The notes beneath the pieces were generated by a model, which had not been told where the DNA came from, ran no database searches, and was given only the letters and a program-made list of their open reading frames with translations. DNA of 64,000 nt from Leucobacter edaphi (lineage in GTDB: Bacteria > Actinomycetota > Actinomycetes > Actinomycetales > Microbacteriaceae). A program made the translations under genes and the position numbers. Numbering within the stretch: the stretch's first letter is position 1; each line of letters opens with the position of its first letter. The stretch covers positions 62,001 to 126,000 of the forward strand of contig NZ_JAEHOI010000007.1 in NCBI RefSeq assembly GCF_016522535.1, given 5' to 3'. Positions 18,201-26,200 of this stretch are shown in pieces.

Positions 18201-18986
18201 AACCGGCCGACCACCTCCGCGCGCATCGAACGGCACCCCGGCGGCGGCTGGGGCGAAGCCGGAATGGGCCTCCCCGCGCTCGCGGGAGGACCGAACCGCC
18301 TGATCCCGCTCGGATCCTGGCGCACGCGATCCGGCACGCGCAGCGAGACGCTGCACCTCCGCGGGCTCACGCCCGAGGTGCAGCTCCTCATCGAGGCTGC
18401 GCAGCCCGATCTCGACTACGAGGACTTCGATCAGGTGCGCCGCGCCGCGCTCGCCGACGCGCTCTCCTGGCGGACCACGTTCTCGATCGTGACCGACGGC
18501 ATCGGGCTCGGGATCGAACGCAATGCTGTGCGATACCTCCCGGTCCCCACGCACATCCGCCTCGCCGAGGGTGGCTCGGTCGCGGAACTCGTCCGCGTGC
18601 TCGCAGCCGCCCTGCTGGTCCACGCCCCCATCACCATCTCGACGGGTGAGCTTCTTCCCGAGTCCGTATCCGACTTCCTCGAACGCCAGGGGATCGAGGT
18701 GTCGCTCGAACGCGACGACGACTGGGTGGAACGCCTGGCCGTATCGGGCCCGCTCGGCGCGGATGGCGAGCGCGCAGATCGCGTCCGCCTGATCGGCGGC
18801 GACGCCGTGCGCACGGCCGAGTGGATGGGAGGCCTCGACCGCACCGCGCTCTGGTCCGAACCCGTCACGATGGCCGGTCCCGTCGAACTGCTCACTCTGC
18901 TCCGGGAGCAGGCGATCTCCGCTCGCGCCCACCGGCACGGCCTTGCAACTCCCGCGCCAGGACTCGACGAGCTGATCGGGGAGTAA
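15240..18986 (+). CDS. PutA-like protein (proline dehydrogenase / P5C dehydrogenase fold), catalytic motifs degenerate
   Basis: A 1248-residue, uninterrupted protein starting at ATG 15240. The order and spacing match actinobacterial PutA: N-terminal helical part, PRODH-like barrel (about 80-450), linker, ALDH domain (about 570-1010) and C-terminal extension. Recognisable PutA phrases survive, such as ASGFANEPQTDASLAGNRDW, ILVTPSADLDAA, VAILLGSVGRSKRF and GGPNRLIPLGSW. Key residues do not: the ALDH nucleophile motif AGQKCSAAS reads AGSDPRGAQ (P831 where Cys is expected), the E-x-SGKN block reads RFRALGS, WNFP is absent, and the PRODH motif RRLxEN is not found. I infer a pseudoenzyme or a protein with a changed role. 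Whether a canonical putA exists elsewhere cannot be seen. Confidence 0.85.
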   Translation: MGAETTAQAAAWADLAAAATGRAAGWLEALGERGSETVDFLGGMRRDPENFEFTRRLLELVAGTDDAFASALGFREVAQDVPTSMPARDRLAVRAGGAASLGLPWAVMPVARRWLRDRVASLVLAAKLPATAAAAAKPGPLADGLRGYSERGLVPVVRPLGDPVHGPNGAALEVERLTALASIPTLGHLVVDPARIAPSGSDWSAADDVAIAAERLRPILEASVAHGTVVLLEPRDVRWSRLLPAVLTQALGDPVLDRAWVGVRLFAELPESRQIYDHISRWAQRRVAEGGAPAEVVIGVGGVAGRERILSIESGLAVPVLEDRVEVTANLLRLAELALHPGRAAFLRPVVETEDLHVLGAVAGIAEREGSGALASVQVRAGVAPGLAEVLAGSFSEVRVALPVVPPREFAGAVDTLVGIAAEAADPESPIARLETLLTPVQPAAADADEEELRADGDPEALGRRALAAADTEFAGAAALAAEDAPVSHRTQLRSREWDPTARDSALFYRAPDEPSQFDTGGLTAAVLGLIRGDTGEFQLEAISAPVPIPVVSASGFANEPQTDASLAGNRDWVRGVLARAAEEAGERDEVNQTVALSEADLDPAVAASEARETGERWGALPDATRASRLRRAALAVVAARDRLLQALALDTGAPAAELDAEVDDVVDAARYAGQLAEALSSVRGATFVPDTLALVAADERTPLSTQAEAVLAMLAAGSGVLWSVPQRTFAAAQVLLEEWGIAGISAGAVRLEAIVVGRTLAEIAASPGVDRAVVLGDRAAALELARRRPDLRVEGRFRALGSILVTPSADLDAAVSDVVESALRGAGSDPRGAQVAILLGSVGRSKRFREGLADAVRAIRVGDTARPDGQDPLGFDLGPLAAAPDAAGLRALTELGRGEEWLVEPQRLDEEGRLWRPGVRLGVGANSTFWEDARGVPVIGIAHAHTLGEAISLQNAGGGGAAGIQSYDESEILTWVDGVRASFLAINRPTTSARIERHPGGGWGEAGMGLPALAGGPNRLIPLGSWRTRSGTRSETLHLRGLTPEVQLLIEAAQPDLDYEDFDQVRRAALADALSWRTTFSIVTDGIGLGIERNAVRYLPVPTHIRLAEGGSVAELVRVLAAALLVHAPITISTGELLPESVSDFLERQGIEVSLERDDDWVERLAVSGPLGADGERADRVRLIGGDAVRTAEWMGGLDRTALWSEPVTMAGPVELLTLLREQAISARAHRHGLATPAPGLDELIGE

Positions 18987-19006
18987 CTCCGGGGAGCGGG
19001 GCCCTC

Positions 19007-19031
19007 GCGCCCGCGAAGACCCCGCGGGCGC
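19007..19031. terminator. Hairpin between convergent PutA-like and GNAT genes
   Basis: GCGCCCGCG (19007-19015) and CGCGGGCGC (19023-19031) form a perfect 9-bp stem with a 7-base loop. It sits between two convergent stop codons and could end transcription from both sides. No T-run. Confidence 0.45.
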
Positions 19032-19066
19032 CGGCGTCGTCGGGGCCTTCGGGGCGGCCTCCGGCG

Positions 19067-19531
19067 CTAGCCGAGACTCATCGGGGTGTGCGGGATCCCG
19101 TCCTCCAGGAACTCCTCGCCGTCCTGCGCGAAGCCGAAGCGCGCGTACCACTCGGTCAGATAGGACTGGGCGTGGATCAGGATCGGGTCGCCCGAGCACT
19201 CCGCGATCGCCGCCTCGACCAGGCGCGCGGCGATCCCGCGACCCCGGAAGTCGGGGTGGGTGACCACGCGGCCGATGCTGCGCAGACCCGGGCGTCCCCC
19301 GTGCTCCCGCAGAATCCGCACGCTCGCCGCGACGGTGCCATCGGGTGCCTCGAACCAGAGCTGCACCGCGCCTGGCTCGAGGTCCCTGCCGTCGAGGTCC
19401 AGGTAGACGCACTCCTGCTCCACCACGAAGACCTCCTGGCGCAAACGCCCGATCCGATACAGGGTGCGCACGGGAATCTCGTCGAGCGAGCGCGCGATCC
19501 GGAGCTGGAGGTCATCGCCGGTGGTGTCCAT
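19067..19531 (-). CDS. GNAT family N-acetyltransferase, ElaA-like
   Basis: A 154-residue protein from ATG 19529-19531 (MDTTGDDLQLRIARS). The ElaA signature is present: LYRIGRLRQEVFVVEQECVY, then LDGRDLEPGAVQLWF, and the acetyl-CoA binding block RVVTHPDFRGRGIAARLVEA (R/Q-x-x-G-x-G/A). The C-terminal QSYLTEWYARFGFAQDGEEF completes the family. ElaA proteins acetylate unknown acceptors. Family-typical length. Upstream in-frame codons extend into the tRNA gene and are not coding. Confidence 0.9.
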   Translation of the reverse strand: MDTTGDDLQLRIARSLDEIPVRTLYRIGRLRQEVFVVEQECVYLDLDGRDLEPGAVQLWFEAPDGTVAASVRILREHGGRPGLRSIGRVVTHPDFRGRGIAARLVEAAIAECSGDPILIHAQSYLTEWYARFGFAQDGEEFLEDGIPHTPMSLG

Positions 19532-19640
19532 GCGACGATCCTGCCACGATCCGGCGCCGACTCGACCGCCGAACAGCCGATTTCCGTTCGACCCGCGAGA
19601 ACCTGTAGAGTGTTCTCTTGGTCGTGCACGCATGACCGAC

Positions 19641-19722
19641 GGCGGGTTACCCGAGCGGCCAAAGGGGGCTGACTGTAAATCAGCTGGCACTGCCTACGGG
19701 GGTTCGAATCCCTCACCCGCCA
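19641..19722 (+). tRNA. tRNA-Tyr (anticodon GTA)
   Basis: The 82-base sequence folds as a class II tRNA. Acceptor GGCGGGT (19641-19647) pairs with ACCCGCC (19715-19721); the anticodon arm CTGACTGTAAATCAG has GTA in the loop CTGTAAA; the extended variable arm TGGCACTGCCTA precedes the T arm GGGGGTTCGAATCCCTC. The discriminator is A19722. The 3' CCA is not encoded (CCG follows). A long variable arm together with GTA identifies tyrosine. Confidence 0.96.
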
Positions 19723-19727
19723 CCGCG

Positions 19728-19767
19728 ATCCCCGGTTCCGAGTTTTCGGAGCCGGGGATTTCTGGTT
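19728..19767 (+). terminator. Rho-independent terminator of tRNA-Tyr
   Basis: ATCCCCGGTTCCGA (19728-19741) pairs with TCGGAGCCGGGGAT (19746-19759) through a 14-bp stem with one G-U wobble and a GTTT loop, followed by a T-rich stretch (TTCTGGTTT). It begins six bases after the tRNA. Confidence 0.85.
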
Positions 19768-20169
19768 TCTGCGGGGCTGTGAGCGCCGTGCGCGCGGGTG
19801 GGGCGAGGGGCTGGAGTGCGGTCTCTGCGATCCGGGCCGTGCGTGAGTTCGGCGGTTCGCGTTCATTTCGGAGCGAGAGGGGCCACAGACTCGAGCCCTG
19901 GCGAAAGATCTCAAAAGCCTCTCTGACCAGCGATTCCAAGCATCTTCTTTCAGCGTTACCATGGCGCGCCCATAGCTAAATCCGTGGTCAATCACTGATT
20001 GGGAAATTTCACCCGTTCCGACGAAAAAATTTGCCCGATTCGGTTTGGATACGGCTCGAAATTGATTACCCTCTTGAACTTGGTAGGCCTGTCGCGCGCC
20101 GATCCCGTTGGGGGGAGAGATCGCGCTGCATGTTCACCGTGCAGCCGATTTCACAGCAGGGAGCAAGAT
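19768..20169 (+). promoter_or_regulatory. Long intergenic leader ahead of the first surface protein
   Basis: Four hundred bases without a convincing gene. The first half is GC-rich; from about 19890 onward it becomes AT-rich, with runs such as GACGAAAAAATTTG, unlike the flanking coding DNA. A possible promoter is TTGATT (20062-20067) with TAGGCC (20084-20089), 16 bp apart; this is weak. GCTGCA (20125-20130) and TGCAGC (20140-20145) form a small hairpin close to the ribosome-binding site. The stretch probably holds the promoter and a long 5' leader of the surface protein gene. Confidence 0.4.
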
Positions 20170-22827
20170 TTGAGAAGCAAGGTACTCGGGGCGCTCGCGG
20201 CGCTGGGAATCGCGACCGTTGGACTCACGTCCATCGTCGCGGCTCCGGCACCCGCGCAGGCGGTTTCGACGGATGTTGCCGCGGCAAAGGGCCGCGCGGT
20301 CGGCTCGGACAAGTGGGGATACATCGGCCAGTTCGGCAAGCTGAACAAGACCACCCAGCCCGGAGCGGGCGAGTTCTTCCTGCCCTACGGCATCGACGTC
20401 GACGGCACCAAGATCGCCGTCACCGATTCGGGACTCGCTGCCAATGAAACGGGGACGAAGGTGCCCGGCCACGCGCTGCAGACGTTCACGCGGACCGCTG
20501 TTCCCGGATCCGCTGGGCACGGCGACTACCTCGGCAACGGGCAGTACGACATCGTGAACACGAAGAGCACGATTGCGGATCCGAAGGGGATCGCAAGCCC
20601 CGAGGCGCTCGTGTATTACCCGACGGATCAGGCCCGAGGCCCTCGCGGTGTGGCGTTCGGCCCGGACGGGCGGGTCTCCGGCTCCAGCTACGAACTCCCC
20701 GCTGGGGCGGCGCCGGCCACTTCGCCGTTCATGCGACAGTACGCCTCCTCGGCGCTCGGGGCCACGACGAGGACCTTCGGCCCGGCTGGCGGGGGCGTCC
20801 CCGGGGAGATCCCCGGAGCGCTTGGCGTTGACACGGACGCCGAGGGCAACGTCTATGTGGGAACGATCAGCGGCGTCAGCGTCTTCGACCAGAACGGCAC
20901 GTTCATCACGGCAATCAGCGGCTACTTCGATCAGAACGGTGAGAACCAGCCCGCCCGCGTCCAGTGGGCCACGCGCATGGTCGACGTTCCTCGGGAATAC
21001 GGCAAGCCCGATCTCATGGGCGAGACCTACGGCCTGAGCGTCAAGCAGGAGGGCGGCCAGACGGTCGTCTATGTGGGCGACACGGGCGGCTACTACCAGC
21101 CGGACTACAAGGTGCACTTCCAGAACGGTGACACGACGGCGAAGAACTTGAAACCCGCGTCGATCAAGAAATACATTCTCACGAAGAGTGGCGGTCCCGC
21201 GAGTGCGCGCTGGAATCCGGCCGGCTGGAAGTGGACGCTCGACACGAGCTTCGGCAACCAGGGCGCGGTCCAGTTCTCCGATAACACGCTGTCGGTTTTC
21301 TTCGGGCGCCTGATTTTCTCCGGGCAGACCGTTTTCGGCCTCGAGGCCGACCCGAATTCGAACACGCTCTTTTACTCGCTGAACGGCGCGTCCGGGGTGA
21401 AGATCGGGGCGATCGACGCGAGCACGGGAGCGGCGCTTCCCGCGCCGACCGCGCTGAACGGCCCGTCCAGCCAGCAGGACTCCTACATGAGCCTGGTGCG
21501 CGGCCTCGCGGTCGACGATCGGGGCCTGCTCTACGCGGCCACGCAGAACTCGAACAACACGAGCACGGCGCGTTCGATCGTGCAGATCTGGGGCAAGACG
21601 CCCACCTCGATCGCTGGTACCGGGATGGCGACGCCCGGGATCACGAGCGCGGAGATCACCTGGGGCGAGTCGACGGTCGGCCACCAGCAGCCCGATCTCC
21701 TCGATTACGTCGTGAAGTACCGAAAGGTGGGAGACACCGCCTGGACCATGGCCGCGGTGCCTGGCGGAGCGGCCGCCTCGACCGACATCGGACGCACGAT
21801 CACCGGGCTGGCGCCCGGGACCGACTATGAAGCCCAGATCACACCCTTCAACGAGGCGGGCTCCGGCGATCCGGCGCTCATCACCTGGCGGACGGAGACC
21901 CCCGCGCCGGCGATCTCCGTGGAGAAGACCGGCAATGCGGTGCACGCACCGGCCGAGCCGGACGCGGTGAATGTCGCGGCCGGTGCCGAGGTCGCGTTCG
22001 AGTACACGATCACGAACACGGGCAACGTGCCGCTCTCGGAGGTGGCGCTGACGGATTCGGTGCTCGGCGCGACCTCACTCCCCGCGGACTTCACCGGAAC
22101 GCTCGAGCCGAAGGCAAGCGTCGTTGCACAGGCGAAGGGCCCGGTCGCGGCCGGCGCGTACCGGAACGTCGCAACCGTGTCCGGCGTTGACGGTGACGGG
22201 GCAGCGGTGACGGCTGAGGACACGTGGCACGGTTTCGGGGTGACCACCGGCCTCGCCATTGAGAAGACCGGAAACGGGAAGGTCGCAGCGACCGAGGCCG
22301 ATGCGGTGCACGTCACGGAGGGCACCGAGGTCACCTTCCGCTACACGGTGAAGAACGAGGGCAATACGGCAGTCTCGGGAGTGAAACTCGAGGACAGCGT
22401 GCTCGGGGCCGTCACGACCGCGGTCGAGCCCGCGGACTTCTCCGGGACGATCCCCGCGGGCGGCAGCGTCGTGTTCGAGGCGAAGGGGCCGATTGCAAAG
22501 GGGGCGTACACGAACACCGCGACCGTGACGGGTACCGCGGGCGGTCTCGACGAGGCGGTTACGGCGGAGGCGGTGTGGTTCGGCCACGGTGACGGGAAGT
22601 CGGCGCCGGTAGATCCGGTCGACCCGGTCGACCCGACAGGCCCGACCGATCCGAATGACCCGACGGACCCGGAGAAGCCGGTCACGGTGAAGCCTGCCCC
22701 TCCGAAGGACGGCGGCCTGAGTGAGACGGGCGGCGCCCCGCTCCTGCCGCTCTCGATCGGTGGCGCCGTGCTCGTTGCCGGCGGGGTGCTGCTTCTTCTG
22801 CTGCGGAGGCGCACGCGCACGCAGTAG
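20170..22827 (+). CDS. Large exported surface protein: beta-propeller, FN3, two DUF11/DUF7507-like domains, LSETG sorting signal
   Basis: About 885 residues from TTG 20170, preceded by an AGGGAGC ribosome-binding site. This start gives a normal signal peptide (LRSKVLGALAALGIATVGLT, cleaved near PAQA-VST); upstream in-frame codons lie in the AT-rich leader. Residues 40-480 look like NHL-type beta-propeller repeats (GALGVDTDAEGNVYVGTISG, VRGLAVDDRGLLYAATQNS). An FN3 domain follows (ITSAEITWGESTVGHQ to GTDYEAQITPFNEAGSGDPA), then two repeats beginning EKTGNAVHAP and EKTGNGKVAA, of the DUF11/DUF7507 kind. A Pro/Asp-rich wall spacer leads to LSETGG, a hydrophobic helix and a basic tail, the pattern of a sortase substrate. 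Likely a cell-wall-anchored adhesin or scaffold. Confidence 0.85.
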   Translation: MRSKVLGALAALGIATVGLTSIVAAPAPAQAVSTDVAAAKGRAVGSDKWGYIGQFGKLNKTTQPGAGEFFLPYGIDVDGTKIAVTDSGLAANETGTKVPGHALQTFTRTAVPGSAGHGDYLGNGQYDIVNTKSTIADPKGIASPEALVYYPTDQARGPRGVAFGPDGRVSGSSYELPAGAAPATSPFMRQYASSALGATTRTFGPAGGGVPGEIPGALGVDTDAEGNVYVGTISGVSVFDQNGTFITAISGYFDQNGENQPARVQWATRMVDVPREYGKPDLMGETYGLSVKQEGGQTVVYVGDTGGYYQPDYKVHFQNGDTTAKNLKPASIKKYILTKSGGPASARWNPAGWKWTLDTSFGNQGAVQFSDNTLSVFFGRLIFSGQTVFGLEADPNSNTLFYSLNGASGVKIGAIDASTGAALPAPTALNGPSSQQDSYMSLVRGLAVDDRGLLYAATQNSNNTSTARSIVQIWGKTPTSIAGTGMATPGITSAEITWGESTVGHQQPDLLDYVVKYRKVGDTAWTMAAVPGGAAASTDIGRTITGLAPGTDYEAQITPFNEAGSGDPALITWRTETPAPAISVEKTGNAVHAPAEPDAVNVAAGAEVAFEYTITNTGNVPLSEVALTDSVLGATSLPADFTGTLEPKASVVAQAKGPVAAGAYRNVATVSGVDGDGAAVTAEDTWHGFGVTTGLAIEKTGNGKVAATEADAVHVTEGTEVTFRYTVKNEGNTAVSGVKLEDSVLGAVTTAVEPADFSGTIPAGGSVVFEAKGPIAKGAYTNTATVTGTAGGLDEAVTAEAVWFGHGDGKSAPVDPVDPVDPTGPTDPNDPTDPEKPVTVKPAPPKDGGLSETGGAPLLPLSIGGAVLVAGGVLLLLLRRRTRTQ

Positions 22828-22863
22828 GCGGAGGCGACGTTCACGCGGATAACCTGCGCATGA

Positions 22864-22906
22864 GAACGCCCCGGGGTCACTTGACCCCGGGGCGTTCTTC
22901 GTTTTG
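22864..22906 (+). terminator. Strong intrinsic terminator after the first surface protein
   Basis: GAACGCCCCGGGGTCA (22864-22879) and TGACCCCGGGGCGTTC (22882-22897) are perfect 16-bp complements with a minimal loop, followed by TTCGTTTT. It starts 36 bases after the stop and separates the two surface protein transcription units. Confidence 0.92.
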
Positions 22907-22985
22907 ATCGGGACAAGGAGGGGTCGAAACGAGTGAAGTGGGCTTCCGAGATCAGAAATAACGCAATTCCGCAATAGGATCTAAG

Positions 22986-23057
22986 TTTCATAGATTAATT
23001 TATGAAAAGTTTGTCATCACTCCACAGATTGAACTCGGAATTGGATCTAAATCCGAG
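22986..23057 (+). promoter_or_regulatory. AT-rich leader with two inverted repeats before the second surface protein
   Basis: TTTCATA (22986-22992) and TATGAAA (23001-23007) are perfect complements; a second, 24-base imperfect palindrome at 23034-23057 begins CTCGGA and ends TCCGAG with 20 of 24 positions symmetric. They lie in the 407-base gap (22828-23234), whose middle is far AT-richer than the genes around it. They look like protein-binding or RNA-structure elements controlling the surface protein; the regulator is unknown. Confidence 0.45.
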
Positions 23058-23234
23058 AAATTTACATGCAGAACTTGGGTGGATTCCCTGGTCGGAGTTA
23101 CTTTCTCTGCAGTGCGGCGAAGGTGTCGCATGGGATTTCCAGGCGGAATTTTCGCCGAGTGTCGCACCTCGCTCTCCGGGAATCGATGAATCGCTCGACG
23201 GGTCCGTCTCGTCCGCGCGGGTGCGAAACGCACG

Positions 23235-26200
23235 ATGAGGCTCTGGGAGAAAACTGTTTTGGGGATCCGATTTGATTCAGGGGCGCGCGCACGCCGCGCA
23301 CGATCGCTGAGCGCGGCCGCGCTGGCGATCCTCGTCGCGTTCGGTGCGGTGACACTTCCGGCGACCGCGGCCGATGCGGCGCCGGGCGAACTGGTCGGCG
23401 GCACCGTCACCGTCGACGCGAACCACGACGGGGCGATCGCGACCGGCGAGCCGATCGGGGAGAACGACCTGCCCGCCGCGGGCGTGCTGGTCACGCTGCG
23501 GGGCACGAACCCCGGCCACCCTGGCTGGACCGTCACGACCGACGCCGCGGGACACTGGGCATTCCCCGCCGACGCGGATCGCTCGGCCTCTCCCGGCCCG
23601 TTCACCGTGACCATCGATGCGCACGGGGTCGCGGGAGATGCCTACCTGGTTCCCGCGACGGCGACGCCAGGGGTCAACGACTTCGTGCGGGAGGGAGCCG
23701 ATGCGCAGCGCAGCGTCTCCGCGCCGATCCCCGCCGATGCCGAGGGACTGACCCTGAACGCCCTGGTCGCGCCGACCTGGCGGCTCGATCTCATCGCGGC
23801 CGGGGATCCCAGCGGATATCAGAACCTCGCGATCCGCACCGGCAAGGCTGCCTTCGACGGCGACGACGACGCTCCGGGCCACGACGCAGGACCGGCCAAC
23901 GACCGGATCAGATCCGGGGATCTCATCACCTTCGACTGGTCCGTCACCGCGAGCGAGGAGGTCGACCTCGGGGGCAGCTTCACGGGGTGGTTCGAGCAGA
24001 CCATCGTGCTCGGGGAGGGCGCCGTCGCAAACTTCGGCGAGGTTCCCAACGAGTGTGGGGCGAACAGCACGATCACCGCGCAGCCGAGCGGGAAGCGACT
24101 CCCGGCGCGCGTCGATCCTCCGGCAGGCACAACGAGCGTCGTGCTCGCCTGCGAGCTCGGAGCGATGAGCGAGGCGCAACCGAACCACCTGTTGCCGACG
24201 CAGATCTTCGTATCCGGATCGTCGGCCAACGGGGCGAAGCTGTCGACCGATGTCCGCAGCTACGGCGTCGCGGCCGACGGTACGGCGACGGCGCGTCCCG
24301 CGAAGCCGCAGCACTACGGGGACTTCGTGATCACGGCGGCCCCCGCCTACGACCTCGAAAAGCAGCGGCCGAGCGTGCGGCCCCTCGGCCAGAAGGACAT
24401 CAACGGCCAGAAAAAGTACGGCTGGGAGGTGGTCTACTCGGTGCAGATCGCCGCGGAGCGCAACGTCGGAGTGGAGGGGCTCCGCGATCCCGTCACCTTC
24501 GAGGACTCGCTCTGGGCGCTCAGCTCAGACGGGAAGTCCACGCCGCTGCCGGAATTCCCGTGGGAGATCACGAGCTGCGTCCCCGACACCGGGAATGCCT
24601 CGGCAGGGCCAGGCGCGACGACGGTCTACGGAAAGATCGGCGGGGCGCTCACCTCGGGGCAGCCGGCCTCTTCTGCAGCGAACTCCGTCGTCGACTCGGG
24701 CTCCTGCGCGTTCGAGCGAGTCGGCGACCCCGCCACCGGGAACTTCAAGCTCACGATCACGGGCATGGACACCTCGGGGTCGAGCTATCCCACGGAGTCG
24801 AAGGCCGGAACCCCCCTCGAGAGCGGAAAACACTACGTCGGTGCATTTGCGGTCACGGCGTTCGTCCCGTTCGACGCCGTGGACGCCCTGGACGGAACGC
24901 CGGGCAACGCGAGCGGCGCCGTGCAGCTCTGGAACCGCGTGGGGGATTTCGATCCGATCGGGATCTCCGGTGCCAGCAACCACGGCGATGGCGTGGAGCC
25001 CGGGTACTGCGCGCCCGGCCCGAACACCGACAGGTCGACGAAGTGCGCCGACATGCCAGCGGCGCCGGGCGCGCAGGCGAGGCGGAGCAACAACGTTGCG
25101 GACGCCGCGAACGTGCGGATCGTGCCAGGGAACTGGTGGAAGGCCCTCGTGCACCCGACGGGGACCTGGGGAGCCGGAAAGCGACCGCTTCCCGAGTCGG
25201 CGAACACGATCGGCGACGGCAAGGGGCAGGTGCAGCCCGGTGAGACCTTCGGCTCGCACATCACCGCGCGGCTCTCGATCGACGCGAAGAACCTCGAATT
25301 CTGCGACGTGTTCGACAATTCGACGCTGAAGATCGAGCGGCTCGCGGGGATCGCGGGGAACACGTCCTCCGACCCGGTCTGGAACGCGGCATACGCCGCA
25401 GTCGTCGCGACCGCCCCCGGGCAGAACGGGATCGTGACGTCCCGCATGCCCGCGTTCCAGTCGAACTGGGTGTTCAGTTACGGTCACGTCGATCTGACCG
25501 GCGACAACCCGAACCTCGGCTCATTCGACACCGCGCACGATCGCTGGCGAGGCGATTGGACGCGCCAGCAGTCCGCGGCGAGCCGCCCGAACATCGCGTG
25601 CGGGGACCCGGCCGTGACCTGGTACGACACCCCCGATCAGGTGCCGGGTGGAGCGGACGAGGTGAACGCGGTGTGGGTGCGCGCCGCTGACGGCTACGTG
25701 CAGCCGGCCGCGACGACCGCGACCATGATGCTCGGTCTGCAGCAGCGCGATCGCTACCACGGCGGGCCTCACGCAGGCGCCACGATCCCCGATCAGACGG
25801 TCGCCGCGAACTTCGCGAACCTTCGATCCTCGACGTTCGGCCCGTGGGCGGAGAAGAACGATTTCGTGCCGGCCGCCGGCACGACCGCGGGCGGCGACTG
25901 GCAGGACCGCAAGGGCTCCCGGATGGGGGATCGCTGGACGCTCACGCGCGCCACCATGGCCGTCTCGAAGCACACGACCGACGGCACCGTCGATGGGACG
26001 CAGGCCACGGGCGCTGCGCCGGCCGGGTCGATCGGCTCGGCGCGCGCGGGATCCCCGGTGATCTGGCAGATCGACTCCTCGCTCGGCGCGGCGACGGATC
26101 ATCCCGCGCCGATCGACGACCTCGTGATCACCGACACGCTGCCCGCGGGCGCCGAGTACGACGCCGCCGCGACCGCGGAGATCCCGGGCAACCGGCTGCC

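Noticed and set aside
19999-20169. Extension of the first surface protein upstream of TTG 20170
   Set aside because: The extra residues come from the AT-rich leader, and the TTG start has a ribosome-binding site and gives a proper signal peptide.
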